The translations under genes were made by a program, and so were the position numbers. Below, one piece after another: positions 1 through 5,304 of a stretch of 10,046 nucleotides of DNA (the stretch's first letter is position 1; each line of letters begins with the position of its first letter). The notes under the pieces were generated by a model. It was given only the letters and a program-made list of their open reading frames with translations. It did not search any database and was not told the DNA's origin. Origin of the DNA: Candidatus Buchananbacteria bacterium RIFCSPLOWO2_02_FULL_46_11b (GTDB lineage: Bacteria > Patescibacteriota > Patescibacteriia > Buchananbacterales > UBA6539). The stretch is from the NCBI GenBank assembly GCA_001817615.1, contig MHIR01000005.1, positions 1 to 10,046 of the forward strand, given 5' to 3'.

Positions 1-79
1 ACTCTTCGAGATCAAGAGTGGGTGATTGCTATTTTAGCAGACAGCCGCTTTTTAGAAGAGAGCGGTTTTTGTTTTTTTT
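1..79 (+). promoter_or_regulatory. 3' end of a second cobalamin-riboswitch leader (cut by the window edge)
   Basis: The first 19 bases form a hairpin (stem 1-6 with 14-19, loop CGAGATC) identical base for base to 1634-1652, which lies just downstream of the cobalamin aptamer ahead of the 591-residue gene. In both places GGTGA follows, then a short hairpin (here 27-31 with 35-39), then a terminator-like hairpin. The matching order of parts suggests this is the expression platform of a paralogous cobalamin riboswitch controlling the gene at 240. The aptamer itself would lie left of the window, so the ligand is inferred from the paralogue only. Confidence 0.65.
45..79 (+). terminator. Intrinsic terminator in the leader of the 318-residue gene
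   Basis: A 7-bp stem (45-51 with 59-65, one G-U pair) with a 7-base loop is followed by T5-G-T8. Since it lies between the riboswitch-like leader and the gene at 240, it is probably the regulated terminator of that riboswitch and not the end of an upstream gene. Its T-run overlaps the left end of the inverted-repeat element at 72-189. Confidence 0.75.
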
Positions 80-189
80 ACCCCGTTAGAAGTTGGCGTT
101 TTAAGCAATTAATGAATCATTATAAAATTTTTTAATTTTTGAAATCATTAATGCTTTATTTATTACTGCTTCTAACGGGGTAAAAAAAA
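72..189. repeat. 118-bp inverted-repeat element (MITE-like)
   Basis: Perfect 21-bp inverted ends lie at 72-92 and 169-189; their core reads ACCCCGTTAGAAG. The AT-rich interior is also imperfectly self-complementary (GCAATTAATGA near 105-115 against TCATTAATGC near 146-155), so the whole can fold as one long hairpin. It encodes no convincing protein. The core CCCGTTAGA is shared with the ends of the GIY-YIG element at 9277-9553, and a decayed relative lies at 1246-1308. It sits between the regulatory terminator and the ribosome binding site of the next gene. Mobility is inferred from structure; a simple long hairpin is the alternative. Confidence 0.6.
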
Positions 190-239
190 TGTTAAATGGT
201 GAAAAACTGTTGAGATCAAACAAAAAAGGAGCGTGAAAG

Positions 240-1196
240 ATGAAAAAGTTGAATCGGCGCGGATTTTTGGCCGCGGCTGGCGCCGGATTATTGGCGAGCA
301 AGACAGCCAAAGCTCAAGAGTTGAGAGCCAGGATTTGGGCGGCGCTTAACTATCTGTCTTTGCCCGGCAATTTCAGCCCCTGGTGTTTTGGCGCGTTTCA
401 GGTTAACGGCGTAAGTTCAAGCCCGCCTTGGTTGGAGATTCCCTTGATTGAAGCTTCCAATTGGGCTAGGGCGATTTTGGCGGCTTTGGCCAAAGGATTG
501 GATCCGGCCAATCTTTCGGGCCGCAATTTAGTGTCGGAGCTGATGGCGCTTTTGGCCAGTCCGAGTTTGCCGCAAAACGCCTATGCCTGGGGCATTGTCG
601 CGTTGCGGGCGGCCGGCATGCCGGTTAATCATCCGACGTTGATTGATTGCCGCGATCGCTTGCTTGGCAACCAGGATGAAAACCTCGGCTGGGGCGCTGA
701 TCCGGCCTTGCCCAACAGCAATGACACGGCCGCGGCTTTAATTGCTTTGGCGGATTTAGGGCTTACAACCGACGCTTTAGCGATTCAGAATGGAGCGGTG
801 GCGCTGTATTCGTATCAGACTCCCGGCGGCGGTTTTGCCCTAGCGCCTGATTTAGAGGCCGATGCCTGTTCGGATGCCTGGGCGATTGCCGCTTTGAACC
901 GGCTGGGCCTGGGCTTGAATGGCGACGCGATCAGCCATTTAATCAGCTTGCAGGCTTTGGATGGCTCCTTTAATTTCCAGGCTGACCAAGACGGCCAGTC
1001 AACGTTTCGGGCGACAACCACGGCTTACGCTTTAGTGGCTTTGGCCGAACAGGCCTGGCCGACCCAAACCGGCGCCAATCCGCCGTCAGACCCCGAGTCG
1101 CCGGGCCTGCCTTTGAGACTAGGCGCGGTTTTAGCCGGCGCCGGCGCGATTTCCGGGCTGGCGGTCTGGAGATTGAATCGCTTTAACCGCGATTAA
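240..1196 (+). CDS. Secreted, anchored alpha/alpha-toroid protein, probable corrinoid binder (transcobalamin alpha-domain-like)
   Basis: The 318-residue product starts with a twin-arginine type signal (RRGFL at 6-10, hydrophobic stretch, likely cleavage after AKA at 25). The mature part is an alpha/alpha toroid of the prenyltransferase/cobalamin-binding fold, with repeats marked by GWG near 151, NDTAAA near 161, GGGF near 196, SDAW near 211 and DGSF near 241. It ends in a hydrophobic segment (about 288-310) and a basic tail, a likely C-terminal membrane anchor. The motifs align almost position for position with the N-terminal half of the 591-residue protein, but the DUF4430 domain is missing. 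GGAG at 228-231 lies 8 bases before the ATG, one of the few clear ribosome sites here. The leader is riboswitch-like. Corrinoid binding is inferred from the paralogue and leader; no terpene-cyclase DxDD motif is present. Confidence 0.75.
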   Translation: MKKLNRRGFLAAAGAGLLASKTAKAQELRARIWAALNYLSLPGNFSPWCFGAFQVNGVSSSPPWLEIPLIEASNWARAILAALAKGLDPANLSGRNLVSELMALLASPSLPQNAYAWGIVALRAAGMPVNHPTLIDCRDRLLGNQDENLGWGADPALPNSNDTAAALIALADLGLTTDALAIQNGAVALYSYQTPGGGFALAPDLEADACSDAWAIAALNRLGLGLNGDAISHLISLQALDGSFNFQADQDGQSTFRATTTAYALVALAEQAWPTQTGANPPSDPESPGLPLRLGAVLAGAGAISGLAVWRLNRFNRD

Positions 1197-1219
1197 AGCA
1201 AATTGTTCCTTGTTTTTCG

Positions 1220-1253
1220 CTTCCCGGTTTTCTAAAATCGGGAAGTTTTTTTT
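1220..1253 (+). terminator. Intrinsic terminator after the 318-residue gene
   Basis: CTTCCCG (1220-1226) pairs with CGGGAAG (1239-1245). The stem extends inward through TTTT/AAAA and is followed by eight T. It lies 24 bases after the stop codon, so the first toroid gene appears to form its own transcription unit. Confidence 0.85.
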
Positions 1254-1308
1254 ATCCAAATTTTAAAGTTCAAACTTTTATCGCTGCTTTTTAACGGGGT
1301 AAAAAAAA
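1246..1308. repeat. Decayed copy of the CCCGTTAGA inverted-repeat element
   Basis: The right end (1286-1308) matches the right end of the 72-189 element with one difference, including AACGGGGT and eight A, and the similarity continues about ten bases further inward (TTAT-CGCTGCTTT against TTATTACTGCTT). A degenerate left end (T8 then ATCC, 1246-1257) overlaps the terminator T-run. A 15-bp direct repeat with core ATCGGGAAGTTT occurs at 1234-1248 and 1305-1319. The copy is shorter (about 63 bp) and looks internally deleted. Confidence 0.45.
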
Positions 1309-1331
1309 TCGGGAAGTTTATTCCGCCGCTC

Positions 1332-1360
1332 TTGACAGCCAAAAACACTTAAGCTAAAAT
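1332..1360 (+). promoter_or_regulatory. Sigma-70-type promoter of the B12 operon
   Basis: TTGACA at 1332-1337, a 17-base spacer and TAAAAT at 1355-1360 match the housekeeping consensus almost perfectly. Transcription would begin near 1367, just ahead of the closing helix of the riboswitch aptamer. Confidence 0.8.
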
Positions 1361-1380
1361 GAAATTACCTTAACAAACTG

Positions 1381-1709
1381 CTTTGTTTTTCCGAAGGGAG
1401 TGAGACGCTCCCGCTGATCCGCAACTGTGATGTCGAGCGAAGCGAGACATCACCCCGAGCGACCCCGAGCCCGAACGAAGTGAGGGCGAGGGGGAGTCGA
1501 GGGGTGATATAATCGCTAGTGAGAAAAAAGCCCAAGTTTTTTTTGAGGGAAATTTAGCCCCTCGACAAGCTCGGGGCTTATTCTCGCTTTGCTCGAATAA
1601 GTCAGGTCGCGAAAAACAAAGCCATAACACTTAACTCTTCGAGATCAAGAGTTGGTGAAATTCGCTTTAGCGGATTTAAACCGACTCCCTCGAAAAAGGG
1701 AGATTTTTT
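1381..1709 (+). promoter_or_regulatory. Cobalamin riboswitch (aptamer 1381-1621, expression platform to 1709)
   Basis: An 11-bp perfect helix (1381-1391 with 1611-1621) closes the aptamer. Inside it, a hairpin GGGAG..CTCCC at 1395-1411 runs into GCTGATCCGCAACTGTGA (1412-1429), a close match to the cobalamin-riboswitch core GCTGCCCCCGCAACTGTAA. Further on come GCTAGTGAG (1514-1522), GAGGGAAA (about 1545-1552) and a shortened B12-box-like AAGTCAGGTCGC (1599-1610). Long peripheral hairpins fill 1427-1507 and 1556-1598. The 1634-1652 hairpin, a small hairpin at 1663-1672 and the SD/terminator hairpin at 1685-1702 form the expression platform. Known members of this RNA class shut off B12 uptake or synthesis genes when cobalamin is bound. 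I could not find a convincing loop-loop complement between the 1400-1406 loop and the 1640-1646 loop, so the subclass is open. Confidence 0.85.
1685..1709 (+). terminator. Riboswitch-controlled hairpin covering the SD, with T-run
   Basis: CTCCCT (1685-1690) pairs with AGGGAG (1697-1702) and six T follow (1704-1709), directly before the ATG at 1710. The 3' arm AGGGAG is itself the Shine-Dalgarno site, 7 bases from the start codon. The same hairpin could therefore stop transcription, hide the ribosome site, or both. The six-base stem is short for a terminator, so translational control is the safer reading. Confidence 0.65.
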
Positions 1710-3485
1710 ATGGGAAAAAAGATTAAAACAATCGGATTATTACTGGCGGCTTTAGCTTTGGTTTTGTCGCCGGTTTTTGCCGCGGCTGACACCGGCCAAG
1801 CGGTCACTTATCTAAAAGCTCAGACTCAAGATGCCTGGATTACCATGGCCCTGGCCGCGGCCGGCGAAACTTCAATCAGTACCAGCCACTTAACCTCGGT
1901 TTCCGGCACTTTGGCCACGGATTACGCCAAAGCGATTTTGGCTTTGGCCGCGGTTAATCAAAATCCCGCGACTTTTGGCAGTATTGATTATGTCGCCAAA
2001 TTAAAAACTTTTTATGTTGATAACCAGATGGGGAGCGCCGCTCTTTTAAATGACGATTTTTGGTCGCTTTTGGCTTTATCGTCAGTCGGCCAGAAAACTT
2101 CAACCGAAGCGGCCGCGGCCAAGAATTTTATTATTGCCAATCAGAATGTTGACGGAGGCTGGGGTTATGCGGTCGGCGGCGACAGCGATACCAATGACAC
2201 GGCCGCGGCGATTATCGCTTTAGTGGAAGCCGGGGTCAGCTCAAGCGATGCAAAAATCACCAGCGCGGTCAATTATTTAAAGACGGCGCAGAATGCCGAC
2301 GGCGGCATCGGTTACCAGCCGGGCTATGCTTCTGATTCCGGCTCGGATGCCTGGGTGATCTCGGCAATCTATAAAGTCGGCCAAACACCCGCCGCCTGGG
2401 ACAAAAGCGGCAATAATCCTCTTTCTCATATACAAACTCTGCAAGACACTGACGGCGGCTTTTGGTGGGTGGCGCCCGGCGCTTCGGAATTCAACAATAA
2501 AGCCATGACGGCTTTTGCCGTTGTTGCTTTGGCGCAAAAAAGCTATCCGGTCGGCTATTATCAGCCCGCGGCCGGGACTTATCATTTAAGGATTGAAGGT
2601 TCAACCGCGACTCTCTGTGACGCTTACGTAAACGCGGCCACGGCTTTGGAGATCGTGGAAAAAGGCGCGGCGGCCTGTGATTATTCTTATATCATTACCC
2701 AGGAATCATTCGGCCCGTATCTGCGGCAGATCGCTTCAGACGCCGCCGCGGGGATGACTGGCTGGCTTTATTTCGTCAATTATGTTTCCCCGCCGGTCGG
2801 GGCCAATGATTATATTCTTAAAGCCGGCGAAGAAGTTATTTGGTATTACGGCGACTGGGGCTGGGCGCCAAGCCGCTTAACGGCCGATGATTTGGAAGTT
2901 GACGCCAATCAGACGATTAATTTAACCGCGGAATATTTTAACGGCACGGACTGGCTGCCCCTGCCCAACGCGCCGATTAAGTTTAACGGCGAAACCCGAG
3001 TCGCGGATGCCACCGGGCATTTGCCTTTAACCATTGCCGAAAACGGCATTTATCCGGTTTATATTGAGATGGCCGGTTATGTCCGCAGCGCCCAGCTGAC
3101 GCTTAAGGTCGGATCAACCGTCAGCCAGACCATCGGCCTGACCGCGGAAATTGATCAAAGCGGCATAGTTAGCGGCGAATCAATCGGCCTGACCGTGACG
3201 CCGGCGCAATTGAATTTCGGCAAACTGGCGCCCGGCCAAAGCAACAGCCAGAATGTGACTTTAAGCAACGTCGGCACGGTGGCGCTGATTGCCGGCGCCA
3301 ACGTTACCGGCGACAGCTTGTTTTTAACCGGCCTTAAAATAAACAGCGCGGTTTTTAGCGCTTATGCTTCCGCCTTGGCGGCCGGGGAAAACAAAACAGC
3401 CGCCGTTTCGCTGAACGTGCCGGCCAATTACCTTGGATCCGGCGTGAAGACAGGGGAATTGATTTTTTGGGCCGTCGCGCAGTAA
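1710..3485 (+). CDS. Secreted transcobalamin/intrinsic-factor-like protein: toroid + DUF4430 + two beta domains
   Basis: The 591-residue product has a Sec signal peptide (hydrophobic 8-22, cleavage near 24-26). Residues about 28-285 form an alpha/alpha toroid with repeats DGGWGY (149), NDTAAA (162), DGGIGY (198), SDAW (212) and DGGFWW (248). Residues about 288-390 form a DUF4430 domain (GWLYFVNY near 350, ILKAGEEVIWYY near 370). Toroid plus DUF4430 is the alpha plus beta plan that clamps cobalamin in intrinsic factor and transcobalamin. Next come an Ig/carboxypeptidase-regulatory-like segment (about 391-475) and a beta-sandwich of ASH type (LTVTPAQLNFGKLAPGQ near 497-513). No C-terminal membrane segment is present, so the protein is secreted or held by partners. 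The start is fixed by AGGGAG at 1697-1702. The riboswitch gives independent support for a B12 role. Exact ligand and specificity are inferred. Confidence 0.85.
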   Translation: MGKKIKTIGLLLAALALVLSPVFAAADTGQAVTYLKAQTQDAWITMALAAAGETSISTSHLTSVSGTLATDYAKAILALAAVNQNPATFGSIDYVAKLKTFYVDNQMGSAALLNDDFWSLLALSSVGQKTSTEAAAAKNFIIANQNVDGGWGYAVGGDSDTNDTAAAIIALVEAGVSSSDAKITSAVNYLKTAQNADGGIGYQPGYASDSGSDAWVISAIYKVGQTPAAWDKSGNNPLSHIQTLQDTDGGFWWVAPGASEFNNKAMTAFAVVALAQKSYPVGYYQPAAGTYHLRIEGSTATLCDAYVNAATALEIVEKGAAACDYSYIITQESFGPYLRQIASDAAAGMTGWLYFVNYVSPPVGANDYILKAGEEVIWYYGDWGWAPSRLTADDLEVDANQTINLTAEYFNGTDWLPLPNAPIKFNGETRVADATGHLPLTIAENGIYPVYIEMAGYVRSAQLTLKVGSTVSQTIGLTAEIDQSGIVSGESIGLTVTPAQLNFGKLAPGQSNSQNVTLSNVGTVALIAGANVTGDSLFLTGLKINSAVFSAYASALAAGENKTAAVSLNVPANYLGSGVKTGELIFWAVAQ

Positions 3486-3486
3486 T

Positions 3487-4047
3487 ATGATGAAGTTCAA
3501 AGTTCAAAGTTCAAAGTTCAAAGTTAAAAGTTTAAAGTTTAAAGCGGCAGTAGTCTTATTGTTTGTTTTTTGGGGCTTGTTTGGCTTAAATTCAGTGCAG
3601 GCAGTGGGTTTGATAATTAAACCGACGGAAATAAATATTTCGGCGCCGGCCAGAACCGAAGCGGAAGCGGAATTTTTAGTGGTTAATATTGAGGCCGAGC
3701 CCGCGATTTATCAAATCAGCCCCGATGCTCTGTTAAACGAGATAAAACTGGAACCGGCGGATTTTCAGCTTGAACCTAACGCCAGCCAATTGGTAAAAGT
3801 TAAAGTGAAAATTTCCGAGCCGGGGCGTTACCAGACAAATATTTCCGTGATTGCCCGGCCCCTGGGCGCCGGCGGACTGACTTTGGCCTCGGGCGTGAAA
3901 CTGCCCCTAATGATTGAAGTTAGCGGTTGGCCGCTTTGGGCGTATTTTGCGGGTGTTATTTTGCTGATTATTATTTGCTTGCTGATTGGTTTTGGGGTAA
4001 AATGGATATTGAGCAAAGGTAAGCAAGATAAGTTTTCAGCAAGATAA
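3487..4047 (+). CDS. Membrane-anchored Ig-like extracellular protein
   Basis: This 186-residue protein begins one base after the stop of the 591-residue gene, so translation is probably coupled; no separate ribosome site is visible. It has a long basic N-terminus (residues 2-19) written by a heptamer repeat, a hydrophobic signal (about 20-37, cleavage near VQA), one Ig-like beta domain (about 42-148, with KPTEINIS and FQLEPNASQLVKVKV) and a C-terminal membrane helix (about 150-172) with a basic tail. The beta domain resembles those of archaeal and Gram-positive surface-adaptor proteins. In this operon it may dock the secreted B12-binding protein to the membrane; that is inference. The last residues are encoded by the nonamer repeat that follows. 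Confidence 0.7.
   Translation: MMKFKVQSSKFKVKSLKFKAAVVLLFVFWGLFGLNSVQAVGLIIKPTEINISAPARTEAEAEFLVVNIEAEPAIYQISPDALLNEIKLEPADFQLEPNASQLVKVKVKISEPGRYQTNISVIARPLGAGGLTLASGVKLPLMIEVSGWPLWAYFAGVILLIIICLLIGFGVKWILSKGKQDKFSAR
3493..3541 (+). repeat. Heptamer tandem repeat (AAGTTCA)x4 plus three variants
   Basis: Seven 7-base units run without a break: four perfect AAGTTCA, then AAGTTAA and two AAGTTTA. They lie within the 5' coding end of the Ig-like gene and encode its Lys/Phe/Val/Ser-rich N-terminus. A change of one or two units would shift the frame; a change of three keeps it. Confidence 0.9.
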
Positions 4048-4100
4048 GCAAGATAAGAACAAAGTTTAACTCTTATCTTGCTTATCTCGCTTATCTTGCT
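4022..4100 (+). repeat. AGCAAGATA nonamer repeat forming a long hairpin
   Basis: Direct copies of AGCAAGATAAG occur at 4022 and 4038 (with a third overlapping unit at 4048) and inverted copies fill 4071-4100. Arms 4038-4058 and 4071-4091 pair over 21 bases with one mismatch around a 12-base loop; 4022-4031 and 4091-4100 can extend the stem past a small bulge. It overlaps the end of the Ig-like gene and ends nine bases before the next ATG. There is no T-run, so it is not a classical terminator, but it could attenuate or stabilise the operon mRNA. Confidence 0.85.
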
Positions 4101-4108
4101 AAAAAAAT

Positions 4109-4555
4109 ATGAAACTACCAATCAAAATCATCATCATCATTCTCATCTTCGCGGCCGGGTTTCTCCTCGGCTGGCAGGTGGCTTTGGCGCCGGCTGACGG
4201 CCAGCCGGTTTTGACCAATCAGAATGCTGGAGAAATTAAAACCGACTTGGCCATTGACTTCGGCGGCGGGCGGATTCAGAATTATAATCAAATCGCAATG
4301 CCTGAGGGTTCTTCGGTTTTTGACTTACTAAAGAAAGCGGCGGCGGAAAATAATTTAGCTTTGGATTATAAGGATTATGGCGGAAAAATGGGCGTATTCA
4401 TCAATAGCATTGATAATATAAAAAATGCTTTGGCCGGCGACACGTTCTGGCAGTTCTGGATCAACGGTCAATATTCCCAAGTCGGCGCGAGCAGCTACAA
4501 GTTAAAAGACGGGGATAAGGCGGAGTGGAAGTATATTAAGGGACAAATTGATTGA
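4109..4555 (+). CDS. Membrane-anchored DUF4430 protein, probable corrinoid-binding beta-domain
   Basis: The 148-residue product has a single N-terminal membrane segment (about 5-27) with no clear cleavage site, a short linker, and a DUF4430 domain from about 45 to the end: SSVFDLLKKAA (about 70-80), FWQFWINGQ (about 113-121) and YKLKDGDKAEWKYI at the C-terminus. DUF4430 is the fold of the C-terminal domain of transcobalamin and intrinsic factor. It is the same domain type as residues 288-390 of the large secreted protein, here without a toroid. It would sit on the outer face of the membrane and might receive corrinoid or close over a toroid partner (inference). No Shine-Dalgarno site is seen before the ATG. 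Confidence 0.8.
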   Translation: MKLPIKIIIIILIFAAGFLLGWQVALAPADGQPVLTNQNAGEIKTDLAIDFGGGRIQNYNQIAMPEGSSVFDLLKKAAAENNLALDYKDYGGKMGVFINSIDNIKNALAGDTFWQFWINGQYSQVGASSYKLKDGDKAEWKYIKGQID

Positions 4556-4575
4556 TGTTTATAAATTTATATATT

Positions 4576-4664
4576 AAAATTACAAATTCCAAATTACAAA
4601 TCACAAACAAATCTCAAATCTCAAATCACAAATTCAAAACGCTATCCAAAGAGATTTGGAATTT
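4576..4664 (+). repeat. Degenerate CAAATTA/CAAATCT heptamer repeat with inverted ends
   Basis: Between the DUF4430 gene and the polytopic membrane gene, units of about seven bases built on CAAAT repeat with drift (4580-4640). AAATTCCAAAT at 4584-4594 is the exact reverse complement of ATTTGGAATTT at 4654-4664, so the stretch can fold. No gene or clear promoter is seen in this 146-base spacer. Confidence 0.6.
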
Positions 4665-4701
4665 ATCATTAAATAATTAATAAAGATTATTAATCAAAAC
4701 T

Positions 4702-5238
4702 ATGACCAAAAAAGAAAAAATCATCATCGCGGCGATCTTAATCGCCTTGGGCGCGGCTTTCCGGCTCTTGCCTCATCTTTGGAATTTCGCGCCGATTGCC
4801 GGCGCGGCCTTGTTTGCCGGCGCTTACCTGGGCCGGCGTTACGCCATTGTCGTGCCGGTAGCCGCCATGCTTTTGGGCGATTTATTCCTCGGCTTTTACG
4901 AATGGCCGCTTTTAATTACGGTTTACGGCTGTTTTATTTTAACCGGCCTGATCGGAACATTGATTAAGAAGAAAAGCGCCGCTAACGTGGTTTTGGCCAG
5001 CTTAGCCGGCTCGTTTTTGTTTTTTCTCGCCACCAACTGGGCGGTCTGGCAATTCTCGCCCTGGTATGCGAAAACTTTTGAAGGCCTGATGGCCTCTTAC
5101 GCCGCGGCCTTGCCGTTTTTCCGCAACACGCTTTTAGGCGATTTATTTTACGCCGGAGTTTTCTTCGGCGCTTATGAAGCGGTTAAAGTTTTGGCGGCTA
5201 AAGCCAAACTCGCTTTCTTGCCGGTTAAAAACAGTTAG
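4702..5238 (+). CDS. Polytopic membrane protein, DUF6580/ECF S-component-like; candidate corrinoid permease subunit
   Basis: The 178-residue product is almost entirely hydrophobic, with about five or six membrane segments (about 7-23, 29-44, 47-65, 69-88, 93-115, 140-162). The sequence FAPIAGAALFAGAYLG (29-44), LLGDLFLGFYEW (57-68), ATNWAVW (110-116) and PFFRNTLLGDLFYAG (138-152) fits my memory of the DUF6580 family, which resembles substrate-binding subunits of ECF vitamin transporters. Position as the last gene of a B12-riboswitch operon suggests it carries a corrinoid or its precursor across the membrane. No ECF ATPases or T subunit lie in the window; a shared module elsewhere would be needed. 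Family match is from recall, not from a search. Confidence 0.7.
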   Translation: MTKKEKIIIAAILIALGAAFRLLPHLWNFAPIAGAALFAGAYLGRRYAIVVPVAAMLLGDLFLGFYEWPLLITVYGCFILTGLIGTLIKKKSAANVVLASLAGSFLFFLATNWAVWQFSPWYAKTFEGLMASYAAALPFFRNTLLGDLFYAGVFFGAYEAVKVLAAKAKLAFLPVKNS

Positions 5239-5256
5239 ATTGAAAAATAGCCAAGC

Positions 5257-5287
5257 AAAAAAACACCCGCGGAAGCGGGTGTTTTTT
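5257..5287. terminator. Bidirectional intrinsic terminator
   Basis: ACACCCGC (5263-5270) pairs with GCGGGTGT (5275-5282) around a GGAA tetraloop, with seven A before and a T-run (5282-5287) after. It ends the B12 operon on the + strand and the convergent Cys-repeat gene on the - strand. Confidence 0.95.
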
Positions 5288-5304
5288 GGCGTTAATTGGA
5301 TTTT

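Noticed and set aside
189..236. Leader peptide starting at the ATG at 189
   Set aside because: Fifteen codons with no ribosome site and no regulatory codon run; its ATG arises at the end of the inverted-repeat element.
1395..1652. Loop-loop (L5-L13 type) kissing interaction in the riboswitch
   Set aside because: The loops TGAGACG (1400-1406) and CGAGATC (1640-1646) show no convincing complement, so I did not claim it.
240..2540. Terpene (squalene-hopene) cyclase or prenyltransferase activity for the toroid proteins
   Set aside because: The repeats resemble the fold, but there is no DxDD cyclase motif and no zinc-site pattern; secretion signals, a DUF4430 partner domain and a cobalamin riboswitch fit ligand binding instead.
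3493..4664. CRISPR array from the repeated units
   Set aside because: Units are 7-9 bases, contiguous and without spacers of even length, so they are simple tandem repeats.
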